Below, piece by piece: positions 17,976 through 27,222 of a stretch of DNA of 33,605 bases. Under the pieces are notes generated by a model, which was given only the letters and a program-made list of their open reading frames with translations, was not told the DNA's origin and searched no databases. Location of the stretch: contig CAJODU010000023.1 in assembly GCA_905233325.1 (NCBI GenBank), forward strand, positions 1-33,605. Direction: 5' to 3'. Position numbers and translations under genes: made by a program. Source of the stretch: an uncultured Selenomonadaceae bacterium. GTDB taxonomy: Bacteria > Bacillota > Negativicutes > Selenomonadales > Selenomonadaceae. The stretch's first letter is position 1; every line of letters begins with the position of its first letter.

Positions 17976-18918
17976 TCATTTAAACCGACGGCGATAGTCA
18001 AAAAACATATCAAACAGACCGGTAATAGCAATAATCTGAAATAGCATAAAATTTAAAATAATAATCAGAAATACCAGACGGCGAATGAGTTTAGAGACAT
18101 TGAAACGCTCGGCGGCAAAAGTCAAAACTGACAAGCCTTGAATAAATCCTGCAAGCAGTGCCAAAATATTAGCATTTACCGAGACGGTGTAGAGGATTCT
18201 CAAATCTCTGGTCTCGCCCCAATAGATTCCCAAGAACGCCAATATCATCAAATATCCAAAAAGCGACGGGAAGTGCCATTGAGAGAACGGCGGCATCTCC
18301 GGCACGGACAGACCAATTTTTGGGAAAATCCACTTTGCCACATAGAAACATATCGCGGTATTGATTAGTGCCATCAACAGCAGCAATGTCGGTATCAGCA
18401 AGCTCAACAGCTTGATTGCCGGCTCAACTTGTGACTTTGCCTGAGCAATTTGTGCTTGATCTACTCCCAAAGTTTCATACATTGCAAAGGTCTCTTCAAA
18501 TGATTCCTTGACCAGGGCTATTTGAGTTTCAAGGAAATTTATATCCATGACGAAGAGCAGAAGGGCTATAGCAACAATTTGTGCCACAAATGCTGCCGTC
18601 AATGTTATCATGAATATTTTCACGGCACCGAAATTTTTTTGGATTGCAAAGCCGAGTGCAAGTCCCGTCAAACCGTAGGAAAGAGCCAGCCTGATGGTGA
18701 ATATCGGCCCAATGAAGAGCGACAACAAAATAATAGTTGCCATGAGAGCATAAGCTCTTTTGGATTCCCAGCCTCACAGACAGCACAGCAAACGGCAATG
18801 CCCAAAAGAAATCAACAAACATTCCAATAATCGGAACGTATGTAGATACTAAGCCTAAAATGACAGCAATGGCAATCACCAGACCGCCTTCAACAGTCGG
18901 AGTTATTTTACTTTTCAT
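17976..18918 (-). pseudogene. DUF2232 (YybS-like) membrane protein, frameshifted (ORFs 18529..18918 and 17976..18743)
   Basis: N-terminal TM part ...FFWALPFAVLSVRLG continues in another frame as (E)SKRAYALMATIILLSLFIGPIF. The indel lies around 18751-18771. Next to gdpP, as is common for this family. Confidence 0.78.
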
Positions 18919-19011
18919 TAATTAACACTCGCAATATAGGTTGATAATTTTTATAAGATTCACCAAAATATTTTTCAGTGTGATATAATAGTCAAAAAAC
19001 GGAGTGATTAT

Positions 19012-19854
19012 ATGTCAATGCCAAGAGTCGGCCACATAAATTTTTTAAATGTATTGCCTTTAACTTACAGTTACAAGCACGGTTATGCTGATGGGTTATC
19101 CTTGACTTATGCCGTGCCTTCCGCACTAAACGATGATATAAAAAATGCTCGTCTTGACATTAGTCCGATTTCTTCCATTGAATATGCCGGACAGAGTGAA
19201 AATTTTTTACTTTTGCCTGATATATGTATTCGTGCTGATTGTGATGTTCAGAGTATAGTTTTGATGTCAAGGGTGCCGATAAATCTAATACAAAATGATA
19301 AAATTGCTTTGACTTCAAAATCTGCAACCTCACACCGTCTGCTGAAGATAATCATGGCTGAAAGCTATGGAGCAAGTCCGACATATGTGATTGAAAATAT
19401 AAATGCTGAAAATCCCGTCCCTGCTGATTCCACGGCCTCGCTTTTGATAGGTGACGACGCCTTATACAACTATCTGAATACGCCTGAGCATTTGTATTGC
19501 TACGATATAGGCAAAGAGTGGCATAACTTGACAGGCCATTCAATGGTTTATGCTGTCTGGGTTGTGCGGAGGGACTTTGCAATCAATTCGCCCAAACTTT
19601 TGAAATTTGCCTACAATAGAATTATTTCAGGTTTGCATAACGGAATACAAAACAAAAACCTTGCAATTAAATCTGTACTCTCTGAAAAGCCTTTCAGTTA
19701 CAGGGATTTAGATCAATATCTTGGCGGAATCATTAAATGGGATCTTCCAAAAGAGGCAATCAATTCATTGATGATCTACTATCAAGCTGCTCAAAGATTG
19801 AAGTTAATCGACAATGTGCCTGATATTGAATTTGCTGACGTTAAATCAATTTAA
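19012..19854 (+). CDS. mqnA: Menaquinone biosynthesis protein, MqnA-like chorismate dehydratase
   Basis: PRVGHINFLNVLPLTYSY...VPSALNDDIKNARLDISPISSIEYA...LLIGDDALYNY...GKEWHNLTGHSMVYAVWVVRRDFA. Confidence 0.87.
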   Translation: MSMPRVGHINFLNVLPLTYSYKHGYADGLSLTYAVPSALNDDIKNARLDISPISSIEYAGQSENFLLLPDICIRADCDVQSIVLMSRVPINLIQNDKIALTSKSATSHRLLKIIMAESYGASPTYVIENINAENPVPADSTASLLIGDDALYNYLNTPEHLYCYDIGKEWHNLTGHSMVYAVWVVRRDFAINSPKLLKFAYNRIISGLHNGIQNKNLAIKSVLSEKPFSYRDLDQYLGGIIKWDLPKEAINSLMIYYQAAQRLKLIDNVPDIEFADVKSI

Positions 19855-21243
19855 AGCAATTCGAGCATACTCATCAAGCATATCAACAAAAGTCATATGT
19901 CCGCGCTTGTTAGCCTTACCTGTTCCGAGTTCAGCTATAACGCCGCTGTAAATGTAAGATTCCACACTGCCCGGTATGAGATATTCCCAATTTTTATAAT
20001 CGTAAGCTCTTTCTGATATGGCATTCTGCGGACGCCCAATTACTTCCAACTCACACAGAAATTGCACTTGCTTAGTTTTGGGTCTGATATAGTAATGCTC
20101 AAGGAAATATTTGCGAGAGCGGAGGACTTTTTCATCAACTTCATTGTAGACGCGACCTTTTTCAGCGGCATCAGCAATCTCACTGCTTTCGGAATTTAGA
20201 TACTGATATAAGTCATCAGGAATATCTTCAGACTGACCGGAAGTTTTCTCAATCATTCTGATCCAAACATCAGCCATATATTCACTCGTGGAGTAGGGCA
20301 TATTGACCCAGCGGACTGCACTGCGATCCAAATAATACTCATAAGTATCATCACTCAACAGCTTAACAAAGCGAGCTTTCTGTGTTTTGAGTTTCTTTTC
20401 GGTCTTGCCGCTCTTTTTGGTTTTCTTGGTTGTGGTAGCAGGTGGTTCAGTGGTGACGGTAGTGCCATCTGCCACAGGTATTTCACCATTCGTTGTGTAG
20501 CCGTCCCCGCTTGTCGGATAGCCGTTATAGACTTCACCGCTGCCGAATTCACCTTCAGAGGGGCTTGTTGTAACTACAAGCGGTTCATCAGTCTCAAAAG
20601 TCTCGTTTTTAGTCTCGACGGTTGAAGGCGTCTCACTTGTATAAAAATTTTCGTTTTCAGTGAATGAGGTATTCTCCTCAACAGGGATATTTTCATTCGG
20701 AGTATCATTGCTCAAAGGAGTAACTTCAACTTCCGGCGTTATTTCCTCCACCGGCGTTTCTGTCGAAGGATTATCAGAGGAATTATCTTCATCATCGCTA
20801 CTATCTTCATAAGCAGCAACTTCAGAAGTATTCTCATTATAAACCTCACCGTCGCCGACAGGAGTGTTTAAATTTTCAACTTTAATTTCAGGTTTTATTT
20901 CTTCGACAGGCTCTTGAACTTCAGGAGGAGCTACATTCTCAACAGGTGCCTCTGCCGGCGGTTCTGTGGATTCTGTTGTTCCTGCTTGAGTTTCTTCTGA
21001 AGTGGCAGGACTCTCTGTTTCAGTGATTTTTTCTTCAGGCGTTTCAACTGTGACCTCGCTGCTGTCTGTTGGCGGAGTTTCATTCGTTGCAGAAGTTTCA
21101 ACCGTCTCGGTTTTAGGTTCAAATTCCTCACCAAAGACAACTATGTCACCATCATCATCAGCGGAAACTAAAGGCAATGTAAAAAACATGGACATGACCG
21201 TCATTCCAACAATATACTTATGTTTCCATCTCATTTCAATCAC
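19846..21243 (-). CDS. Secreted protein with a long Glu/Thr/Pro-rich low-complexity region and a conserved-looking C-terminal domain
   Basis: Signal peptide MRWKHKYIVGMTVMSMFFTLPLVSA, about 240 aa of acidic E/T/P/S-rich sequence, a KKTKKSGKTEKKLKTQK basic patch, then a globular C-terminus ARFVKLLSDDTYEYYLDRSAVRW. Confidence 0.8.
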   Translation of the reverse strand: MIEMRWKHKYIVGMTVMSMFFTLPLVSADDDGDIVVFGEEFEPKTETVETSATNETPPTDSSEVTVETPEEKITETESPATSEETQAGTTESTEPPAEAPVENVAPPEVQEPVEEIKPEIKVENLNTPVGDGEVYNENTSEVAAYEDSSDDEDNSSDNPSTETPVEEITPEVEVTPLSNDTPNENIPVEENTSFTENENFYTSETPSTVETKNETFETDEPLVVTTSPSEGEFGSGEVYNGYPTSGDGYTTNGEIPVADGTTVTTEPPATTTKKTKKSGKTEKKLKTQKARFVKLLSDDTYEYYLDRSAVRWVNMPYSTSEYMADVWIRMIEKTSGQSEDIPDDLYQYLNSESSEIADAAEKGRVYNEVDEKVLRSRKYFLEHYYIRPKTKQVQFLCELEVIGRPQNAISERAYDYKNWEYLIPGSVESYIYSGVIAELGTGKANKRGHMTFVDMLDEYARIALN

Positions 21244-21310
21244 TCCAATTAGATTACGCTCTCACCTTTAGCTGTGAGCAGTTGAACTATCCAAAGAATA
21301 AACCATAAAT

Positions 21311-21358
21311 AGTGGACAATCTGAATTTTTTTGTAACTTCAGATCATCCACTTTTTTT
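21311..21358 (+). terminator. Long hairpin with T-run, probable terminator
   Basis: AGTGGACAATCTGAA (21311-21325) pairs with TTCAGATCATCCACT (21338-21352) with a CA/CA internal loop. A T7 run follows on the plus strand and gives A7 upstream on the minus strand. Confidence 0.6.
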
Positions 21359-21382
21359 CGTACAACGTAAATGATGAGATTA

Positions 21383-21667
21383 TTATTTTTTCGTGGCGAC
21401 TTTATTGATAACTTGTTTAACCGCTTTTCCTGCATTATCAACCACAGCCTCTTTGACTGCCTTACCTGTAACAACTTCAGACAATATACCGACAAGTGCA
21501 GTACTAACCACATTAAGTACATCTTTAAGTACAGCATTGTAAAGATCGCCGCCGTCCGTCACACCGCGACCGTTTTCTGTAATGAAAAATTTTTTAGGGT
21601 GTTCGGAATTTTTAAACGCCTCTTCGATTTTATCTTTTATAAGTTTTTCAAGCTGTTCGTTGCTCAT
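21383..21667 (-). CDS. Small hypothetical protein with hydrophobic/amphipathic C-terminal half
   Basis: GGGAGAG ribosome-binding site, ATG start, 94 aa: MSNEQLEKLIKDKIEEAFKN...DVLNVVSTALVGILSEVVTGKAVKEAVVDNAGKAVKQVINKVATKK. Confidence 0.6.
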   Translation of the reverse strand: MSNEQLEKLIKDKIEEAFKNSEHPKKFFITENGRGVTDGGDLYNAVLKDVLNVVSTALVGILSEVVTGKAVKEAVVDNAGKAVKQVINKVATKK

Positions 21668-21845
21668 CAATAGTCACTCTCCCAAAATAAAAAAATTTTT
21701 ACTTTTGTAATTTTTCTACAATTACTTCAAAAATCCTGCTCAACGAAAATTTTTAATCTTAAACTGTGAAATTTTAATATTTTTTTAAATTTATTCTAAT
21801 GCTTGAATGTTAAAATCAACAGAGAGTTAAAAGAAGAGTGGAGGA

Positions 21846-22067
21846 ATGATTGAAATGAAAGAGTTAAAGAAAAAATTTTTGATCGGTATGCTTTCCGGTG
21901 TGCTGATCTTTACCGGCGGACTGGGAGCTTATTATTTCCTAAATACTGAAACTTTAAACGATATTGTAAAAATATCTGTAATTAAAGATATTGTACGACA
22001 AGCAGGAGAAATCGCGAAAACCTCGAATAAAAGCACAAATAATGCTTTAGCGTTGATAGAAATTTAA
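21846..22067 (+). CDS. Small single-TM protein
   Basis: GGAGG ribosome-binding site, KKKFLIGMLSGVLIFTGGLGAYYFL TM segment, 73 aa. Confidence 0.55.
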   Translation: MIEMKELKKKFLIGMLSGVLIFTGGLGAYYFLNTETLNDIVKISVIKDIVRQAGEIAKTSNKSTNNALALIEI

Positions 22068-22099
22068 TGTCATATAGGAAATTTGAAAGGCGAGAAATT

Positions 22100-22762
22100 A
22101 TGCTGAAAGTCAAGATTTGCGGAATAAAGACTGTCGATGCAGCTATAGAGGCTGACCAAAACGGTGCAGACTATATAGGTTTCATCTTCTACAGAAAGAG
22201 TTCAAGGTTTGTCACTCCATTCAAGGCGGCGGAAATTGCTAAATCAATCAAATGCAAAAAAGTCGGTGTGTTTGTTGATGAAAGTGCCGGCGTCATCAAT
22301 GGGATTATAAATCTTGTGGGTCTTGACTATGTTCAGCTCCACGGCAATGAAGATGCTAAATTCGCGTCTAAAATTCGTCGCGTACCCATAATAAAGGCTT
22401 GGCGTTTCAATGATGATCTTGATATGCGTATGGTCAATAATTATCCTTGTGATATGATTCTGCTTGACAGTTTTGTCAAGGGCAGAGTCGGCGGCACGGG
22501 TAAGACTTTTGACTGGCATAAGGCCTCACTTGAAACACGGAAACTTACCAAGCCTTTTTTCATTGCCGGCGGAATATCCAAGCAGAATGTCCAGGAAGTC
22601 GTTAAGATATTCAGACCTTACGGCGTCGATGTGTCCGGCTCGTTGGAATTTAAGGGTGCCAAGTCAACTAATAAGATTCGTGAATTTATGGATTGGACGA
22701 ATAATTTAAGGGGATATGTTCCTGAACCTGCCATTTCTGATGAGATTGTATTATCTCAATAA
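22100..22762 (+). CDS. trpF: Phosphoribosylanthranilate isomerase
   Basis: VKICGIKTVDAAIEADQNGADYIGFIFYRKSSRFV, VQLHGNED, AGGISKQNV, GVDVSGSLEFKGAKS. Confidence 0.93.
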   Translation: MLKVKICGIKTVDAAIEADQNGADYIGFIFYRKSSRFVTPFKAAEIAKSIKCKKVGVFVDESAGVINGIINLVGLDYVQLHGNEDAKFASKIRRVPIIKAWRFNDDLDMRMVNNYPCDMILLDSFVKGRVGGTGKTFDWHKASLETRKLTKPFFIAGGISKQNVQEVVKIFRPYGVDVSGSLEFKGAKSTNKIREFMDWTNNLRGYVPEPAISDEIVLSQ

Positions 22763-22802
22763 ATGTGCTATCATTGCATAAATAGTAAAAGGAGGCAGTA
22801 TT

Positions 22803-23270
22803 ATGACGTTGAGATTTTTTTCAATTTTAGTGTTAATTATGATTTTAAATATCTCCATTTGTTCGGCTAAAATCTTCAATGCTGACCAGGCGGCTATCGG
22901 CGGAATATCTGTCGGCAGCAGCACTGAATATATAAAAGGTATTTATGGCGAACCGACAAAGATACGTTTTGATGAAAATACACAAGGCACAGAGACAGAG
23001 ACTCAGACTTGGTACTATGGCGATACTTTTCATATTGATTTTGTCAATGGAACAGCCGCTTGTATTACCACTTCCGGCAATAATGGCTTAACGACGCCTG
23101 ACGGTGTTACTGTAGGCATGGAAAAGAAAAAGATGACTTCAAAGTATGGAAGGCCCGAAAATACTGACAAGTACGGCAACCGTGCTATTTACACCTATCA
23201 AGCTGACAACGGCGTCTCAATGGTGTTTGTCGCTCGTGACGGGATTATTTCAGAAATTCGCGTCAAGTAA
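22803..23270 (+). CDS. Small secreted protein of unknown function with possible SmpA/OmlA-like repeats
   Basis: Signal peptide, then two similar units: GGISVGSSTEYIKGIYGEPTKIR and DGVTVGMEKKKMTSKYGRPENTD. Confidence 0.6.
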   Translation: MTLRFFSILVLIMILNISICSAKIFNADQAAIGGISVGSSTEYIKGIYGEPTKIRFDENTQGTETETQTWYYGDTFHIDFVNGTAACITTSGNNGLTTPDGVTVGMEKKKMTSKYGRPENTDKYGNRAIYTYQADNGVSMVFVARDGIISEIRVK

Positions 23271-23279
23271 GGTGGAGAA

Positions 23280-24191
23280 GTGGAAGAGATCAAGCCTTTA
23301 CTAATGGACTTCGTGCAGCCTGATGATTTTTTTGAGACTATTCTCGTTGTTGAGACTGTAGAATATTTACCACCGCTCAGAGACAGGTATCCTAACGCGA
23401 AGATTTTTGCCGTTGTCAAAGATGAAGATGTTATGGAAAAGTTCGCGGGACTTGATGTTGACTTTCGTGTACTTGATTATCGTGAAGAGCGGTTGCCGTT
23501 CGACGAAGAGTTTTTTGATGCTATCATTGGCGACTTGACTCTTGAGGTGGTGATTAATCCTCAAGATATTGCCGCCGGTTTCAGCACATACCTCAAGCAG
23601 ACAGGTGTCTGGATCACAAGTTTCAGAAATATTCGTCACTGGTCAATCATTGATAAGTTGATGCGTGGACGTTTTGGCGGTATTGTATCGCGGCTCTATG
23701 CTAAGATTGAATTTGAGCGGCTTTGTTACGCCTCATTTTACAAAGAAGTCAGAATGATGCCTGTAGTTAAGCCCGCACCCGAAGGCTTGATTGACAAACT
23801 TTTGACATGCGGCTTTGAAAATATCAACAATGATCTTGAGACGGAATTTTGGTTAATCCGTGCGGCGAGATCCATGCCGGAGCTTGCACTTTTGAAGTCA
23901 ATGTATACCTTTGAACAGAGGCGCGAACTATCAAAAATACTTCATAGAATTGAATATGGAATTGAGATAAAAGCAAGCATTGAGAAATTTTGGTTACTCT
24001 ATGATGAGATTGGTCTGTTCCCTGACTACGCCGCTGCTTTTATCAGATCCGTCGTTGTACACCGTCAGAGATTTTACAAGACTTTAGTGGCAGAATCCGA
24101 TAATCGCAGAGAAATAGAGGAGATATTATCAGCCGCTGAAGAAGTCAACGAAATGGAACCCGCCTTAGTTGCCGGCGGCGTTTTTAGATAA
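23280..24191 (+). CDS. Class I SAM-dependent methyltransferase-like protein
   Basis: ILVVETVEYLPPLRDRYPNAKIFAVVKDEDV...DVDFRVLDYREERLPFDEEFFDAIIGDLTLEVV...KQTGVWITSF. GTG start. Confidence 0.6.
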   Translation: MEEIKPLLMDFVQPDDFFETILVVETVEYLPPLRDRYPNAKIFAVVKDEDVMEKFAGLDVDFRVLDYREERLPFDEEFFDAIIGDLTLEVVINPQDIAAGFSTYLKQTGVWITSFRNIRHWSIIDKLMRGRFGGIVSRLYAKIEFERLCYASFYKEVRMMPVVKPAPEGLIDKLLTCGFENINNDLETEFWLIRAARSMPELALLKSMYTFEQRRELSKILHRIEYGIEIKASIEKFWLLYDEIGLFPDYAAAFIRSVVVHRQRFYKTLVAESDNRREIEEILSAAEEVNEMEPALVAGGVFR

Positions 24192-24209
24192 TTTATTAAT
24201 TGGGAGGAA

Positions 24210-25427
24210 TTGAATTTGAACGAAAACACTCAACAAATTTTTGATAAAGATGCAAGAGACTATCTGCCTGTATTCAATCGCTACAAGATAGTTGTAGATC
24301 ACGGTGAGGGTGTCTATACTTACGACAACGAAGGAAACAGGTATATCGACTTCCTTGCAGGAATCGCCGTCAACGTCCTCGGACACAATTATAAGCCGCT
24401 GGTTGAGGCTATCGCTGAACAGGCGGCTAAAGTTATTCATATTTCTAATCTTTACTATACCAAACCGCAAGCGGACGCAGCCTCCAAACTCGTCAAACTC
24501 AGCGGGCTTGGTCGTGCATTTTTTTGCAACAGCGGTGCTGAGGCCAATGAAGGTGCAATGAAGATTGCCCGCAAGTTCGCACATAATATCGACAAGGACA
24601 AGTCCCAGATAATCACAGCTTGGAACAGTTTTCACGGCCGCACTCTTGCCACTTTGACGGCGACGGGACAGCCTCATTATCAACACGGCTATGAGCCTTT
24701 GCCCGGTGGTTTTGATTATGTCCACTTCAATGATATTGATGAACTTGAGAAGATGATGAGCGACAAGACCTGCGCGGTTATGTTGGAGACTATCCAAGGT
24801 GAGGGCGGCGTATATCCTCCCAAAGATGACTATCTCAAGCAAGTCCGCGAACTTTGCGATAAATACAAGGCTTTGCTGATCCTCGATGAAATTCAAGCGG
24901 GTATCGGACGCAGCGGCAAGTTCTTTGCCTATGACAAATATGGAATCAAGCCGGATATTGTGACACTTGCCAAAGGTCTCGCCGGTGGTGTGCCGATTGG
25001 AGCCTTCATCACAACAGAGGAGGTTGCCCAAGCCTTCAAACCGGGTGATCACGGCACAACCTTCGGCGGCAATCCCCTCGCCTGTGCTGCCGCCAACATT
25101 GTCCTTGACACTGTCCCCGACGAAAAGTTCCTCAACAATGTCACTGAAGTCGGCAAGTATTTCAAGGACGCTCTGCTCAATCTCAAGAGTAAATATCCGA
25201 CGCTGATTGTTGATGTCCGTGGGGAAGGGTTGATTCTCGGTGCTGAGTTGAGCGATCAAAATAAACTCACCGGCGTGGAGATTGTCAACGAGTGTATGAA
25301 ACGCGGTGCCATTATCAACTGCACTGTCGGCAAGGTGCTGAGATTCATTCCGCCATTGATTATCACCAAAGAGCACGTCGATGAAGTTATCAATATTCTT
25401 GACGCCGTTTTGGCTAAGAGTCGTTAA
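24210..25427 (+). CDS. argD: Acetylornithine aminotransferase (class III aminotransferase)
   Basis: YDNEGNRYIDFLAGIAVNVLGH, FFCNSGAEANEGAMKIARK, SFHGRTLATLTATGQ, ILDEIQAGIGRSGKFFAYDKYGIKPDIVTLAKGLAGGVPIGA, HGTTFGGNPLACAAA. Confidence 0.94.
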   Translation: MNLNENTQQIFDKDARDYLPVFNRYKIVVDHGEGVYTYDNEGNRYIDFLAGIAVNVLGHNYKPLVEAIAEQAAKVIHISNLYYTKPQADAASKLVKLSGLGRAFFCNSGAEANEGAMKIARKFAHNIDKDKSQIITAWNSFHGRTLATLTATGQPHYQHGYEPLPGGFDYVHFNDIDELEKMMSDKTCAVMLETIQGEGGVYPPKDDYLKQVRELCDKYKALLILDEIQAGIGRSGKFFAYDKYGIKPDIVTLAKGLAGGVPIGAFITTEEVAQAFKPGDHGTTFGGNPLACAAANIVLDTVPDEKFLNNVTEVGKYFKDALLNLKSKYPTLIVDVRGEGLILGAELSDQNKLTGVEIVNECMKRGAIINCTVGKVLRFIPPLIITKEHVDEVINILDAVLAKSR

Positions 25428-25454
25428 TGTCTTTATGAGACGTTACACATTATC

Positions 25455-25483
25455 TTGACAAAAGACTGAAAATGGATTAAACT
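25455..25483 (+). promoter_or_regulatory. Putative sigma70-type promoter of pckA
   Basis: TTGACA (25455-25460), 17 nt, TAAACT (25478-25483). Confidence 0.7.
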
Positions 25484-25535
25484 AAATAAAATTCTAACAA
25501 TTCTAAATTTATTTTGTATAAAGGAGACAGATTTT

Positions 25536-27140
25536 ATGGCACAAATTGATCTTACCAAATATGGTATCACCGGCACGACAGAGGTATTTTACAATCCTAC
25601 TTATGAAGTTCTCTTCAATCATGAGATGGATCCTTCACTCACCGGCTTTGACAAAGGTCAGGAGACTGAACTTGGTGCAATCAATGTTATGACCGGCGAG
25701 TTCACCGGCCGCTCACCTAAAGATAAGTTCATCGTTGATGACAAAAACTCTCACGATACTATCTGGTGGACTTCCGACGAATACAAGAATGACAACAAGC
25801 CTGTCACTGAGGCAGCTTGGGCTGAATTGAAGAAACTCGCCGTTAAAGAACTTTCAAACAAAAAACTCTATGTTGTTGACGGTTTCTGCGGCACTCACAA
25901 GGATACCCGCATGAAGATTCGTTTCATCATGGAAGTCGCCTGGCAGGCTCATTTTGTTACTAATATGTTCATTCGTCCGAAGACCCAGGAAGAGTTTGAT
26001 CAAGAGCCTGATTTCGTCGTCTACAACGCCTCCAAGGCTAAGGTTGAAAACTTCAAAGAACTCGGCCTCAACAGCACCACTGCAGTTGTCTTCAACGTCA
26101 CCAGCAAAGAGCAGGTCATCATCAACACCTGGTACGGCGGCGAGATGAAGAAGGGTATGTTCTCAATGATGAACTACTTCCTGCCGCTGAAGGGTATTGC
26201 TGCTATGCACTGCTCTGCCAACACTGATATGAACGGCGAGAATACCGCTATCTTCTTCGGTCTCTCCGGCACAGGCAAGACAACCCTCTCAACCGATCCA
26301 AAACGTCTTCTCATTGGTGACGATGAGCACGGCTGGGACGATCAAGGCGTCTTCAACTTTGAGGGCGGCTGCTATGCTAAGGTTATCAACCTTGACAAAG
26401 AGTCCGAGCCGGACATCTACAACGCAATCACCCGCGACGCTCTCCTTGAGAATGTCACTGTTGACAAAGATGGCAAGATCGACTTTGCCGACAAGTCCGT
26501 CACCGAGAACACCCGCGTAAGCTATCCTATCTATCACATCAAGAAGATTGTCCGCCCTGACAGCCACGGCCCTGCTGCCAAGTCCGTTATCTTCCTCAGT
26601 GCTGATGCTTTCGGCGTCCTGCCTCCTGTCTCTATCCTCACTCCTGAGCAGACCAAATATTACTTCCTCAGCGGCTTCACCGCCAAACTCGCCGGCACTG
26701 AACGCGGTATCACCGAGCCTACTCCTACCTTCTCCGCTTGCTTCGGTCAGGCATTCCTTGAGCTCCACCCGACCAAGTATGCTGAGGAACTCGTCAAGCG
26801 CATGGAGAAGAGCGGCGCGAAGGCTTACCTCGTCAACACCGGCTGGAACGGCACCGGCAAGCGTATCTCCATTAAGGATACTCGCGGCATTATTGACGCT
26901 ATCCTCGGTGGAGCTATCCTCAAGGCACCTACCAAGAAGATTCCTATCTTCAACCTTGAAGTCCCGACTGAACTCGAAGGCGTTGCAACAAATATTCTCG
27001 ATCCTAAAGACACCTACGGCGATCCAAGCGAGTGGCAGAAGAAAGCCGAAGACCTCGCAGGTCGTTTCATCAAGAACTTCAAGAAGTACGAGGGCAATGA
27101 TGCAGGTAAGGCACTTGTTCCTGCAGGTCCTCAACTCTAA
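25536..27140 (+). CDS. pckA: Phosphoenolpyruvate carboxykinase (ATP)
   Basis: [102 protein letters not shown]. Confidence 0.97.
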   Translation: MAQIDLTKYGITGTTEVFYNPTYEVLFNHEMDPSLTGFDKGQETELGAINVMTGEFTGRSPKDKFIVDDKNSHDTIWWTSDEYKNDNKPVTEAAWAELKKLAVKELSNKKLYVVDGFCGTHKDTRMKIRFIMEVAWQAHFVTNMFIRPKTQEEFDQEPDFVVYNASKAKVENFKELGLNSTTAVVFNVTSKEQVIINTWYGGEMKKGMFSMMNYFLPLKGIAAMHCSANTDMNGENTAIFFGLSGTGKTTLSTDPKRLLIGDDEHGWDDQGVFNFEGGCYAKVINLDKESEPDIYNAITRDALLENVTVDKDGKIDFADKSVTENTRVSYPIYHIKKIVRPDSHGPAAKSVIFLSADAFGVLPPVSILTPEQTKYYFLSGFTAKLAGTERGITEPTPTFSACFGQAFLELHPTKYAEELVKRMEKSGAKAYLVNTGWNGTGKRISIKDTRGIIDAILGGAILKAPTKKIPIFNLEVPTELEGVATNILDPKDTYGDPSEWQKKAEDLAGRFIKNFKKYEGNDAGKALVPAGPQL

Positions 27141-27180
27141 TCTAAATTCAGACTATAATATCGCAATATAAATAAATCAA

Positions 27181-27211
27181 CCGCTCGGCAATGTGTCGGG
27201 CGGCTTTTTTT
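27181..27211 (+). terminator. Rho-independent terminator after pckA
   Basis: CCGCTCG-GCAATGTGT-CGGGCGG stem followed by CTTTTTTT. Confidence 0.85.
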
Positions 27212-27222
27212 GGGAAATTTTT

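Noticed and set aside
18522-18830. Plus-strand ORF 18522..18830
   Set aside because: Antisense to the DUF2232 gene; composition looks non-coding.
21371-21673. 100-aa plus-strand ORF opposite the 94-aa small protein
   Set aside because: Phe/Cys-rich out-of-frame composition and no ribosome-binding site, whereas the minus-strand ORF has a good RBS and plausible composition.
24165-25376. 403-aa minus-strand ORF opposite argD
   Set aside because: argD on the plus strand has clear family motifs across its length. The antisense frame is low-complexity, recognises no family, and is explained by codon bias of the sense gene.
26289-27134. 281-aa minus-strand ORF and 207-aa plus-strand ORF (26548..27171) within pckA
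   Set aside because: Both overlap the strongly supported pckA. The open alternative frames are a by-product of its biased codon usage, and the translations look like Ser/Leu/Arg-rich out-of-frame sequence.
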